DNA of 17,295 nt from Bacteroidota bacterium (GCA_006226555.1 SBGS01000121.1:1-17295); one strand, 5' to 3'. Shown: positions 8,045 through 15,279, counted from the stretch's first letter. The notes: generated from the sequence alone by a model not told the origin. Program-made: numbers and translations.

Positions 8045-8452
8045 ATGAAATACATTTTCTTCAGCATTATGCTCATGGGGTCAATGGCATGGGGTCAAGA
8101 ATCTTTGGATCCATTAATGGTAGAACCCGAAAAGGACTTTGAAAACATCTGGGTAAAAAAGATCACTGAGGATGAATTTCAATCGGTATTTGTGATTTGG
8201 GTTAAACATAATGTCAAAAAACACTATCATATGGAGCATACGGAGAATATTGTTGTGCTGGAAGGAAAAGGATTAATGTTGTTGGGTGACAAGGAAATCA
8301 CCATAAAGAAAGGAGATCATATCAATGTTCCGAAGGGAACGAATCACGCTGTATTGAAAGTATATGGTAAACCATTAAAAGTGCTTTCAATACAAAGTCC
8401 CTTATTCGATGGAACCGATCGCGTTTTTGTTGAAACAGAAGCTGAATACTAA
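8045..8452 (+). CDS. Exported cupin domain protein
   Basis: A 135-residue protein with a signal peptide (MKYIFFSIMLMGSMAWGQ), so it is likely periplasmic or secreted. It has one cupin fold. Motif 1 is HYHMEHTE, giving the classic HxH-x4-E metal-ligand spacing at His60, His62 and Glu67, followed by Gly74. Motif 2 is GDHINVPKGTNH with Gly90, Pro96, Gly98 and the fourth ligand His101. A bound divalent metal is likely; the substrate, if any, cannot be read from the sequence. A start at 8000 would put the gcvP terminator inside the gene and bury the signal peptide behind 15 residues, so I use 8045. The stop codon overlaps the start of the following hydrolase gene (TAATG). No clear promoter is visible between the terminator and the start. 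Confidence 0.85.
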   Translation: MKYIFFSIMLMGSMAWGQESLDPLMVEPEKDFENIWVKKITEDEFQSVFVIWVKHNVKKHYHMEHTENIVVLEGKGLMLLGDKEITIKKGDHINVPKGTNHAVLKVYGKPLKVLSIQSPLFDGTDRVFVETEAEY

Positions 8453-9141
8453 TGAAAGATATACTGATCTTGCACGGGGCACTTGGAGCTGCGAGTGAAT
8501 TTCTTGAAGTGAAAGAAAAACTTCAGGAAAACTACAATGTACATTTAATGGATTTTAATGGACATGGTATTAATGCTCATGTCCACGAATTCTACATAAC
8601 AGGCTTTCAAAAAGATCTTTCAGAGTTTATTCAACATAAGGGTCTGAATAAACCATTTGTATTCGGATATAGCATGGGAGGATATGTGGCACTTCTTCAT
8701 GAGATTCTTGAACCTGGTTCTTTATCAGGTATCCTGACTCTTGGCACGAAGTTCTACTGGAATTTGGAGTCAAGTGAGCAAGAAGCATCCTTATTGAACC
8801 CAGAGGTACTTGAGGAAAAAGTTCCCCATTATGCAAATTATCTTTCTCAAATACATCCTAACGGTTGGAAAGAAAATATGTTGAGAACCAAGGAGCTGAT
8901 GCTGCAACTTGGTTCTGATCCGGTTCTAAAAGATGAGTACCTGAAGGAAATTGATCTACCTGTTACCATCGGTCGAGGAGCTTTGGACAAAATGGTGAGT
9001 GCAGAAGAATCTCACTATGTCGCACAGCTCATTCCGGATGCCTTGTACGTAGAATACTTGGGGGTCAAACATCCGATCCATCAGATCGATCCGGATTTTA
9101 TAGTGTCCATTATTAAAGATTCCGCACAGCATGTGTTATGA
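8452..9141 (+). CDS. Alpha/beta fold hydrolase
   Basis: A cytoplasmic alpha/beta hydrolase of 229 residues with a complete likely catalytic triad. The nucleophile is Ser74 in the elbow GYSMGG, the acid Asp179 in RGALDKMVS, and the base His207 in GVKHPIHQID. The oxyanion-hole motif LHGALGAA is at residues 7-14, and a predicted cap region spans about 100-165. There is no signal peptide. The family covers esterases, C-C hydrolases and many others, so the substrate is open. The start overlaps the cupin stop by one base, and the 3' end overlaps the SRAP gene by 11 bases, so all three are probably translated from one message. The cupin is exported and this enzyme is not, so a direct shared pathway is not obvious. 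Confidence 0.85.
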   Translation: MKDILILHGALGAASEFLEVKEKLQENYNVHLMDFNGHGINAHVHEFYITGFQKDLSEFIQHKGLNKPFVFGYSMGGYVALLHEILEPGSLSGILTLGTKFYWNLESSEQEASLLNPEVLEEKVPHYANYLSQIHPNGWKENMLRTKELMLQLGSDPVLKDEYLKEIDLPVTIGRGALDKMVSAEESHYVAQLIPDALYVEYLGVKHPIHQIDPDFIVSIIKDSAQHVL

Positions 9142-9877
9142 CCTGAAGGTTAGTTTAGAAAGACAACTCAAGGTTGCCAGAAATTTTGGTGACAAAGCAT
9201 CTATAGCAGAGATAGAGAAAAAGTTGTTGCCGTATCTAAATCCAATTGAAAGGGAATATTACAGAATTTCAGGGTTTGATCACCCAAGATTGCTAATCAT
9301 GGATGGACATCACATTGTGAAAGAGGCTGAATGGGGGTTGGTCCCGAACTGGATCAGCTCGATCGAAGATTACAAAGCGATCAGAAATAAGACACTTAAT
9401 GCGCGTTTCGAAGAATTGACTGAAAAGCCCTCATTCAGAGAGGCCTACTCGTCTAGAAGAGGAGTTTTATTTATAGATGGGTTTTATGAATTTCACCATA
9501 GAGCAGGACAGACATTTCCATATTTTATTTCATCGGCTTCTAAGGATTATCTCACAATCGCTTGTTTATATGAGGAAGCACTTCCTCAGTACTGCAGCTT
9601 GCCCACCTTTTCAATTATTACTACCAGGGCGAATGAAGTGATGGCTGAGATTCACAATAATCCTAAATTATCGGAACCAAGGATGCCTTTGCTTTTAAAT
9701 GATAAAGAAATAGAAGTTTGGCTGAACGAACCTGAATTACTCATTACACCTGGTCCAAAAGTGGATCTTTTAACTCACACCGTTAGACGATTCTCGAAAA
9801 GAAAGAATAACGGTAACCTGCCTGACGCAGACGAAGAGTTTGTTTACCCTGAATTATCCAAGGGTTTATTCGATTAA
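9131..9877 (+). CDS. SOS response-associated peptidase family protein (SRAP domain, YedK/HMCES-like)
   Basis: SRAP proteins form a covalent thiazolidine crosslink with abasic sites in single-stranded DNA through Cys2, shielding the lesion. The essential features are present: the protein begins Met-Cys (MCYDLKVS), so Cys2 is exposed after Met removal; then AEWGLVPNW (67-75); Asn90 in LNARFEEL; Glu120 in DGFYEFHH; and His175 in AEIHNNP, followed by RMP at 184-186. The Asn, Glu and His all sit 15 residues further along than in E. coli YedK (75, 105, 160), indicating a single insertion near the N-terminus. The charged stretch at about 10-45 is the likely place. The length, 248 residues, is slightly long for the family. 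It is the last gene of the cupin-hydrolase-SRAP unit and ends inside a terminator hairpin. No SOS box was identified. Confidence 0.9.
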   Translation: MCYDLKVSLERQLKVARNFGDKASIAEIEKKLLPYLNPIEREYYRISGFDHPRLLIMDGHHIVKEAEWGLVPNWISSIEDYKAIRNKTLNARFEELTEKPSFREAYSSRRGVLFIDGFYEFHHRAGQTFPYFISSASKDYLTIACLYEEALPQYCSLPTFSIITTRANEVMAEIHNNPKLSEPRMPLLLNDKEIEVWLNEPELLITPGPKVDLLTHTVRRFSKRKNNGNLPDADEEFVYPELSKGLFD

Positions 9878-9899
9878 CCAACCCTTGGTTTATTTTTTT
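9858..9899 (+). terminator. Intrinsic terminator overlapping the 3' end of the SRAP gene
   Basis: A perfect 9-bp stem, CCAAGGGTT (9858-9866) with AACCCTTGG (9880-9888), a 13-base loop containing the SRAP stop codon (9875-9877), and a T-rich tail with a run of seven T at 9893-9899. The left arm encodes the last residues of the protein. It closes the cupin-hydrolase-SRAP unit. Confidence 0.75.
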
Positions 9900-9912
9900 C
9901 GTTGTATCTTGC
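9885..9912 (+). promoter_or_regulatory. Possible promoter for the type A sorting-domain gene
   Basis: TTG at 9885-9887 (inside the right arm of the preceding terminator), a 17-base spacer, then TATCTTGC at 9905-9912, an imperfect match to TAnnTTTG. The site is well placed, 22 bases before the ATG at 9935, but the match is weak. Confidence 0.3.
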
Positions 9913-9934
9913 AGAAAAATTAATTTTTTGAACT

Positions 9935-11719
9935 ATGAAAAAAATATACACTTTAGCAGCGTTTGCGTTTTTGGGAACTGTTTCTTTTGGACAGGTTACA
10001 AAAATGGCGAGTCCTGTAATCAAATCAAGTAAGAAAGTTGAGACTACAAGCCCTGTTCAAAAAGCAGTAGTCGCGGGTCCGTTTACATTCGGAGCTTCAG
10101 AAACATGGACTACAGTTATTAACGATGGAAATGATGCGTGGTCTGTTGGAACAGCTGCACCGTCTGGATCTTTTTCTGTAGGAATGGGTGCAATTACTTC
10201 CACTACAGCAGCAGATAATTTTGCAATGTTTGATTCTGACTTATTGGGTGAGGACAACAATGGTACAACACCTCAGAATGCAGATATCTATTATGCTACT
10301 CCTATTAACCTTAATGGATTTAATGCCGTAGCAGTAGAATTTCAATCTTACTATCGTGCATTTCAAGGAAATTGCTACGTAATTGCAAGTACAGATGGTG
10401 TTAACTGGACTCAGGTTCCTGTTCACACAGATATTGCTGTAAACAGTGCTACAACTAATCCTGTTCTAACAACTGCCAACGTATCTGCTATTATTGGTGG
10501 ATCAACCACAGCATATATCGGTTTCAGATATGTTGGAACATGGGATTATGCGTGGATGGTTGATGATGTTTCTATCGTTACATTGCCAGACAACGACCTT
10601 GGTCTATTGAAAGGATGGCAGGGAGATATCATCAATGACTATGAGTATTCAATGATGCCTTTGGCTCAAGTGAAGCCTATGATCGCTGGAGTTGTTGTTG
10701 AAAATCAAGGTGGTCAGAACCAAACTACTACATTATCATGGGATGTTTTGAAAGATGGTGTTTCGACAGGTACATCTGGATCTCAGAGCATTACTGTAAA
10801 TGTTGGAGAAATGGATACGTTCTGGATCACAACGGGATATACGCCATCGGCAAACGGAGCTTACTCAGTAGCATTCTCAATCCCTGCAGACATGGAGACT
10901 TCGGATGATGCTTTTGAAACAGCTACACTTACGATCAACGATAATCTAATGGCGCATGACTATGGTGCACAGGGTGCATACGGATGGAATCCAACAGGAT
11001 CAAATTCTGCACTTGCAAATGCTCCTCATGCATGGGGTAACTTGTATGTTCCTACTGTCAATCAGGATATCTACGGGATCGATGTTAATTTTGCAACTGG
11101 AACTTCAAGCGGACTTTATTTGTTGGCTAGAGTACAGCAAGTACCTTCTGGAGGATCAATTCAGGATCCTATGACAACGATCACTCAAATTGACTATACG
11201 ATTCAGCCATCTGATATCGGATCAGCAATTACTACAATCGTGTTCCCATCACCTGCTACACTTGTGGCTGGGGAAGCATATGTGATCGATATCTTGAAAG
11301 TTGATGGTACTACTGGAGAAGGATTCTATATTGGAGGAAGTGATTCTTTCACAGAAGATGATGACTTCTCAACTGTTTGTTATGGTCCTTACGGAGCAAG
11401 CAGTGCAGTGAACTATTTCGTTAGCTGGGAATTTGCTCCATACGTAAGAGCGAACTTCGATCAAACACTTTCTGTTCCTACGATCGATGAGAATGGGGTT
11501 GCTGTTTATCCTAACCCTACAACAGGAGTAGTAAACGTTTCAAATGAGAAAGGTTTGAACAACGCTATCACTGTGTTCGATGTAACAGGAAAAGTAATGT
11601 TGACAAAAGTTGCTTCAACTGCGACTTCATTTGATCTATCTGGATTCGGTTCAGGAGTTTACCTCATCGAGGTTACAAATGAGATCGGACAATCAGTTCA
11701 AAGAGTTGTAGTGAGATAA
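9935..11719 (+). CDS. Secreted protein with T9SS type A C-terminal sorting domain and choice-of-anchor-J-like domain
   Basis: A 594-residue secreted or surface protein. The signal peptide is residues 1-20 (ending TVSFGQ). Residues about 48-217 look like a choice-of-anchor J (MAM-like jelly-roll) domain, with DNFAMFDSD, the central VAVEFQSYYRAF, ASTDGVNWTQVPV, IGFRYVGTWDYAWMVDDVSI and the usual ending at a VDD-V pair. About 220-515 hold further beta-rich modules, one resembling a CARDB-like repeat (VVENQGGQNQTTTLSWDVL). The last 73 residues (522-594) are a type A sorting domain: VAVYPNPTTGVVNVSNE, VFDVTGKVM, FDLSGFGSGVYLIEV, QRVVVR. This targets the protein to T9SS and usually to lipopolysaccharide anchoring after CTD cleavage. 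No protease catalytic motif is visible, so its activity is unknown. It is a single-gene unit with a terminator close behind. Confidence 0.87.
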   Translation: MKKIYTLAAFAFLGTVSFGQVTKMASPVIKSSKKVETTSPVQKAVVAGPFTFGASETWTTVINDGNDAWSVGTAAPSGSFSVGMGAITSTTAADNFAMFDSDLLGEDNNGTTPQNADIYYATPINLNGFNAVAVEFQSYYRAFQGNCYVIASTDGVNWTQVPVHTDIAVNSATTNPVLTTANVSAIIGGSTTAYIGFRYVGTWDYAWMVDDVSIVTLPDNDLGLLKGWQGDIINDYEYSMMPLAQVKPMIAGVVVENQGGQNQTTTLSWDVLKDGVSTGTSGSQSITVNVGEMDTFWITTGYTPSANGAYSVAFSIPADMETSDDAFETATLTINDNLMAHDYGAQGAYGWNPTGSNSALANAPHAWGNLYVPTVNQDIYGIDVNFATGTSSGLYLLARVQQVPSGGSIQDPMTTITQIDYTIQPSDIGSAITTIVFPSPATLVAGEAYVIDILKVDGTTGEGFYIGGSDSFTEDDDFSTVCYGPYGASSAVNYFVSWEFAPYVRANFDQTLSVPTIDENGVAVYPNPTTGVVNVSNEKGLNNAITVFDVTGKVMLTKVASTATSFDLSGFGSGVYLIEVTNEIGQSVQRVVVR

Positions 11720-11739
11720 TATTTCACAACAATATGTGT

Positions 11740-11770
11740 AAAGGGCGGTTTATCCGCCCTTTTTTCTTTT
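11740..11770 (+). terminator. Intrinsic terminator of the type A surface protein gene
   Basis: A 9-bp GC-rich stem, AAAGGGCGG (11740-11748) with CCGCCCTTT (11754-11762), loop TTTAT, followed by a T-rich tail to 11770. It starts 20 bases after the stop codon. Confidence 0.88.
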
Positions 11771-11782
11771 CCGTGACATTGT

Positions 11783-11790
11783 TATTTTTG
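11783..11790 (+). promoter_or_regulatory. -7 promoter element (TATTTTTG) for fabD
   Basis: A full match to TAnnTTTG, 14 bases before the fabD ATG. The expected -33 region falls in the T-rich tail of the preceding terminator and has no clear TTG. The predicted leader is under 10 bases. Confidence 0.42.
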
Positions 11791-11804
11791 CTCAAAATTA
11801 CTTT

Positions 11805-12686
11805 ATGAAAGCATACGTATTTCCGGGTCAGGGAGCCCAGTTCTCAGGAATGGGTAAGGACCTATATGATAAATCCGATCTTGCTAAGGAGATGTTCAAC
11901 AAAGCGAATGAGATCCTTGGGTTTGATATCCAGAAAATAATGTTCGAAGGAACAGACGAAGAGTTGAAACAAACAAAAGTAACTCAACCTGCAATTTTCC
12001 TTCATTCAACTATATTGGCAGCAACACTTGGGGATAGTTTTAAACCTGATATGGTAGCAGGTCACTCCTTAGGTGAGTTTTCCGCTTTAGTTGCGAATAA
12101 GACATTGAGTTTTGAAGATGGATTGAAGCTTGTTTCTCAAAGAGCTCTTGCTATGCAGGAAGCGTGTGAAAAAGAGCCGTCTACAATGGCAGCAATTCTT
12201 GGGTTGGAAGATGATGTAGTAGAAAGAATCTGTTCGGAGATCGAAGGAGTGGTTGTTCCTGCTAATTATAATTGTCCGGGACAGCTTGTAATTTCCGGTG
12301 CAGTACCTGCGGTCGAAGAGGCATGTGCTAAATTAACTGAAGCCGGTGCGAAGAGAGCAATGATCCTGCAGGTAGGTGGAGCTTTCCACTCACCGCTAAT
12401 GGAACCTGCTAGAGAGAAATTGGCAGCAGCGATAGAAGCGACTGAATTCAGCCAGCCGATCTGCCCAGTGTATCAAAATGTGAATGCTCAGGCAGTCACT
12501 GATCCTTCGGAGATCAAGAAAAATTTGGTTGCTCAGTTAACCGGTCCTGTTAAATGGACACAGATCATGAATCAAATGATTGCTGATGGTTGTACTGAAG
12601 TTGTTGAAGTTGGTCCTGGAAAGGTTCTGCAAGGTCTGTTTAAGAAAGTAGACAGGGCTTTTGTAACGAGCTCTGCTGAGGCGTAA
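11805..12686 (+). CDS. fabD: ACP S-malonyltransferase (malonyl-CoA:ACP transacylase)
   Basis: Transfers malonyl from CoA to acyl carrier protein, supplying the extender unit for type II fatty-acid synthesis in the cytoplasm. The 293-residue length is typical, with the start at the conserved MKAYVFPGQGAQFSGMG. Active-site residues are all present: Gln11 in the oxyanion-hole motif GQGAQ, nucleophile Ser88 in GHSLGE, carboxylate-binding Arg113 in SQRALAMQ, and catalytic His195 in GGAFHSPLM. The closing motif EVGPGKVLQGL is intact. It stands alone between its own promoter candidate and a terminator; no other fab gene or acpP is in the window. Confidence 0.97.
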   Translation: MKAYVFPGQGAQFSGMGKDLYDKSDLAKEMFNKANEILGFDIQKIMFEGTDEELKQTKVTQPAIFLHSTILAATLGDSFKPDMVAGHSLGEFSALVANKTLSFEDGLKLVSQRALAMQEACEKEPSTMAAILGLEDDVVERICSEIEGVVVPANYNCPGQLVISGAVPAVEEACAKLTEAGAKRAMILQVGGAFHSPLMEPAREKLAAAIEATEFSQPICPVYQNVNAQAVTDPSEIKKNLVAQLTGPVKWTQIMNQMIADGCTEVVEVGPGKVLQGLFKKVDRAFVTSSAEA

Positions 12687-12709
12687 TCAATTGATTTTAA
12701 ATAACATAA

Positions 12710-12740
12710 AGGTGTGTTCTCAAAAGAGCACACTTTTTTT
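12710..12740 (+). terminator. Intrinsic terminator of fabD
   Basis: A stem GTGTGTTCT (12712-12720) with AGAGCACAC (12725-12733), nine pairs including one G-U, loop CAAA, followed by seven T (12734-12740). It can be extended at its base by A/G-T pairing. Confidence 0.85.
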
Positions 12741-12792
12741 GTGGAATTTGTTTTCTGAAGTCATCCTACTAGAGAATTTAAAATGATGAATT

Positions 12793-13530
12793 ATGAAAAC
12801 GTTAACAACAATTTTTTCCTTCCTTATGTTGGCTGGGTCCTTAAATGCTCAAGTTGCTTTAGGAGAGGTAATCGGAGAGGTAATAGATTTTGGTTTGAAC
12901 ATTGGTCTGGTAGATGCACACGTATTTATCGATGATAATGGTAAAAGATACCAAACGAAAACTGACATTGATGGTCGTTTTAGGATCTCAGCTATTCCTG
13001 CGGGAACATATGCAGTGAATATCAGAAAGGGAAACGACACCATCACCGGATTGATCGCTGAGGTTCCAATGGACGGATTTGCGAATATTGGCAAAATCTA
13101 TTTTGGCGATAAGGCTACTGTGATCACTGACACTTATGTTACCTACCAGAGAGATAAGCTAAGATTGATAGATGGTAATCTACCGGTTAAGCAATTAACT
13201 GCGGAAGAGATCGATAAATCACCATTAAAATTTGATATCAAAGGATTGGTAACGAGTATGACTACCGATGTACAAATGACTGATGATGGTGAACTGGTTT
13301 TCCGAGGGGCAAGAAAGGGTGACATGATCTACTTGATCGATGGTGTAAAAACAAGGGATGCAGGATCTGTGCCTGGAGCTTCAATCGGACATATGATGGT
13401 TTACACGGGAGGGTTACCTGCAAAATATGGAGATACCCTTGGAGGAGTGGTCGTAATGGAATCCAAAAGCTACTTCGATCTCTATAGGGCCTGGGAAGCT
13501 CAACAGTTAAAAAAGGGCAAAAAGCAATAA
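12793..13530 (+). CDS. Carboxypeptidase regulatory-like plus TonB-receptor plug domain protein without a beta-barrel
   Basis: A 245-residue exported protein. A signal peptide (1-20, ending GSLNAQ) leads into a carboxypeptidase-regulatory/CNA-B-like domain at about 22-105 (LVDAHVFIDDNG, TDIDGRFRISAIPAGTYAVNI). A TonB-dependent-receptor plug domain follows at about 130-226 (VKQLTAEEIDKSPL, LVFRGARKGDMIYLIDGVK, MMVYTGGLPAKYGDTLGGVV). This is the normal N-terminal order of Bacteroidota TonB receptors, but the protein then stops after a short basic tail (LKKGKKQ) instead of continuing into a barrel of several hundred residues. A terminator follows at once and a different gene lies on the other strand, so the barrel is not simply shifted into another frame. 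It could be a genuine periplasmic accessory protein or an old remnant; the clean frame and intact ends favour the former. Confidence 0.8.
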   Translation: MKTLTTIFSFLMLAGSLNAQVALGEVIGEVIDFGLNIGLVDAHVFIDDNGKRYQTKTDIDGRFRISAIPAGTYAVNIRKGNDTITGLIAEVPMDGFANIGKIYFGDKATVITDTYVTYQRDKLRLIDGNLPVKQLTAEEIDKSPLKFDIKGLVTSMTTDVQMTDDGELVFRGARKGDMIYLIDGVKTRDAGSVPGASIGHMMVYTGGLPAKYGDTLGGVVVMESKSYFDLYRAWEAQQLKKGKKQ

Positions 13531-13559
13531 AAAAAGAGGGGTACTACCCCTCTTTTTTT
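13529..13559. terminator. Bidirectional terminator shared by the plug-protein gene and manC
   Basis: A 13-bp perfect hairpin: seven A plus GAGGGG (13529-13541) paired with CCCCTC plus seven T (13547-13559), loop TACTA. It reads as A-tract, hairpin and T-tract on both strands. It contains part of the plug gene's TAA (13528-13530) and the whole manC stop (13544-13546, in the loop); the right arm encodes the last four manC residues, KKEG. Confidence 0.88.
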
Positions 13560-14611
13560 ATTTCTAATGCTTTGACAAAAGCTTTTAACTCTTGCTCATT
13601 TTCCTTTCGTATGATCATTAATCTGTTATCAGACTGAATTACAAGATATCCTGATAATCCATCTATTACAGCTTCGGTATCTCGATTCAGATTGATGATA
13701 CAATCATCAGAGTTAAAGACACAAATGTTGCCACCAATTATCGCGTTGTTTGTCTCATCTTTCTTCAAGTGCATATCCAAGCTACCCCATGTTCCAAGAT
13801 CGGACCAATCGAATTCTGCTCGAACGACATCAATGTTATCAGCATGCTCCATGATCGCATAGTCAATAGATATGTCCTCACAGGCATGAAATGCTTTATT
13901 GACGTGTTCTTGTTCCAATTCAGAATTGTACGCAACAACAGAATTATTGAACAATCCAAAAAGAACAGGTTGATACTTTTCCAATGCTCCTAACACTGTA
14001 GAAGCCTTCCAAACGAATATTCCTGAATTCCAAAAGAAGTTCCCGCTATTTAGGAACAATTTTGCTGTCTGGAGATTTGGTTTTTCCCTGAATTGCTTCA
14101 CAGGAGAAATGACATTCGCCATGTTTTCTGTTTCAACCTCAATATATCCGTATCCGGTGTCTGGTCTCGTTGGAACGATTCCAATTGTTGAAATTCTTCC
14201 TTGCTCTGCAGCAGATATCGCATGACGGATGGTAGCATTAAACGCATCCTCCTTTAAGATCAAATGATCGGCCGGCGAAATAATGAGATTTGCGTCTGGA
14301 TCGATTCCGTATATTTTGGCTGCGGCGTATGCGATGCACGGAGCAGTATTTTTCCTAACGGGTTCCGTAAGTACCTGATGTGCGGATATTTCAGGTAATT
14401 GTTCAAGAACGAGATCTTTGTAGTCCTCATTCGTCATAATGTAGATCTGCCCGGCTGGAGAGATGTGACTGAGTCTTTCAAATGTCATTTGAAGAAGAGA
14501 CTTTCCCATCCCAAGAATATCTAAAAATTGCTTTGGATGCTGGGGTACTGACATAGGCCAAAATCGACTCCCTACGCCTCCAGCCATGATTATCGAATAG
14601 TTATTGTTCAT
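13544..14611 (-). CDS. manC: Mannose-1-phosphate guanylyltransferase (GDP-mannose pyrophosphorylase)
   Basis: Makes GDP-mannose from mannose 1-phosphate and GTP, feeding mannose, fucose or related sugars into surface glycans and lipopolysaccharide. The 355-residue protein is the single-function form without a fused phosphomannose isomerase domain. Motifs are the nucleotide-binding loop MAGGVGSRFWPMS, the lysine-bearing HPKQFLDIL, TEPVRKNTAPCI, ISPADHLI with the metal-binding Asp, PDTGYGYIEVE, FREKPN, NSGIFVWKAS and VRAEFDWSDLGTWGSL. A C-terminal beta-helix segment follows. Its start overlaps the upstream SprT-like gene by 11 bases, implying one message, although the two functions are not obviously related. 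Its last codons form one arm of the shared bidirectional terminator. Confidence 0.93.
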   Translation of the reverse strand: MNNNYSIIMAGGVGSRFWPMSVPQHPKQFLDILGMGKSLLQMTFERLSHISPAGQIYIMTNEDYKDLVLEQLPEISAHQVLTEPVRKNTAPCIAYAAAKIYGIDPDANLIISPADHLILKEDAFNATIRHAISAAEQGRISTIGIVPTRPDTGYGYIEVETENMANVISPVKQFREKPNLQTAKLFLNSGNFFWNSGIFVWKASTVLGALEKYQPVLFGLFNNSVVAYNSELEQEHVNKAFHACEDISIDYAIMEHADNIDVVRAEFDWSDLGTWGSLDMHLKKDETNNAIIGGNICVFNSDDCIINLNRDTEAVIDGLSGYLVIQSDNRLMIIRKENEQELKAFVKALEIKKEG

Positions 14612-15227
14612 TCGTGGATACTTTTTTCACTTTTGCTAACGCATGAACCAGATAGGTTCGCTGCGAATGTTTTTCTGTACATACGTAACGTGAACGTCTG
14701 AGGTTTCCTTTGAGGAAAACCTTTCCGTTTAAAATAAACTCTTCATTATTGGGTAAGCTTTCCAATACATGTTCGTCATCTTTGCCCTTATCAAATTCCG
14801 ATAATACACGATATAATCTCGTATCAGAGCACGAGGACGCTTTAACTGTAACAAGAGAATTGATCAGTGCGTTATTTAGTTTGTTTGGGAAGGCACCCAT
14901 ATCGATCAAAGGCAAAAGTAGATCCCTATAAGTACCTTGCCACTCATTTCCGTGGGGACGTATCGATCTACCATGCATTTGAAATGCAATTAAATGTGCG
15001 AATTCATGCACTGTTGTAATAAGAAATGAATACTCATTCAGATCACCATTGACTGTTATGCGGGGTTTTCCATCGGGATCCTTTCGAAAATCGCCGAGCT
15101 TCGTTTTACGAGGTTTACTAATAATGAAGCGACATGGATATTTCCTCATTAGATCATAGATGTATGGTACGGCAACCTCCGGCATGTACTTCCGAAGTAA
15201 TAACTCAGTTTTTGTTTGCCTATCCAT
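14601..15227 (-). CDS. SprT-like zinc metalloprotease domain protein
   Basis: A 208-residue SprT/Spartan-type protein. The zinc-metalloprotease motif HEFAH lies at residues 74-78 (His74, Glu75, His78) in TTVHEFAHLIAF, and a probable third ligand is His92 in RPHGNEWQGTYRDLL. The N-terminal helix region (about 1-30) and ITVNGDLN preceding the helix match the family. Eukaryotic Spartan cuts DNA-protein crosslinks; bacterial SprT-like proteins are poorly characterised. The C-terminal part (about 145-208) lacks the paired CxxC zinc-ribbon cysteines of longer family members; only single cysteines remain (SSCSDT, RYVCTEKH). It is followed by manC with an 11-base overlap and is divergent from mlaE. 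The ATG at 15227 is preceded by a -7 element only a few bases away. Confidence 0.83.
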   Translation of the reverse strand: MDRQTKTELLLRKYMPEVAVPYIYDLMRKYPCRFIISKPRKTKLGDFRKDPDGKPRITVNGDLNEYSFLITTVHEFAHLIAFQMHGRSIRPHGNEWQGTYRDLLLPLIDMGAFPNKLNNALINSLVTVKASSCSDTRLYRVLSEFDKGKDDEHVLESLPNNEEFILNGKVFLKGNLRRSRYVCTEKHSQRTYLVHALAKVKKVSTNEQ

Positions 15228-15231
15228 ATTT

Positions 15232-15239
15232 CAAAAGTA
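15232..15239 (-). promoter_or_regulatory. -7 promoter element (TACTTTTG) for the SprT-like/manC unit
   Basis: On the minus strand this is a full match to TAnnTTTG. It ends only 4 bases before the ATG at 15227, so the transcript would start at or very near the start codon. No TTG is found at the usual -33 position. Confidence 0.38.
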
Positions 15240-15279
15240 GTGAAATCACTAACGCTATTCATTGAATTCCTTCTCATTA

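Noticed and set aside
12793..13560. Plug protein as a frameshifted full-length TonB receptor
   Set aside because: The barrel is not found in another frame: a terminator and the convergent manC follow immediately.
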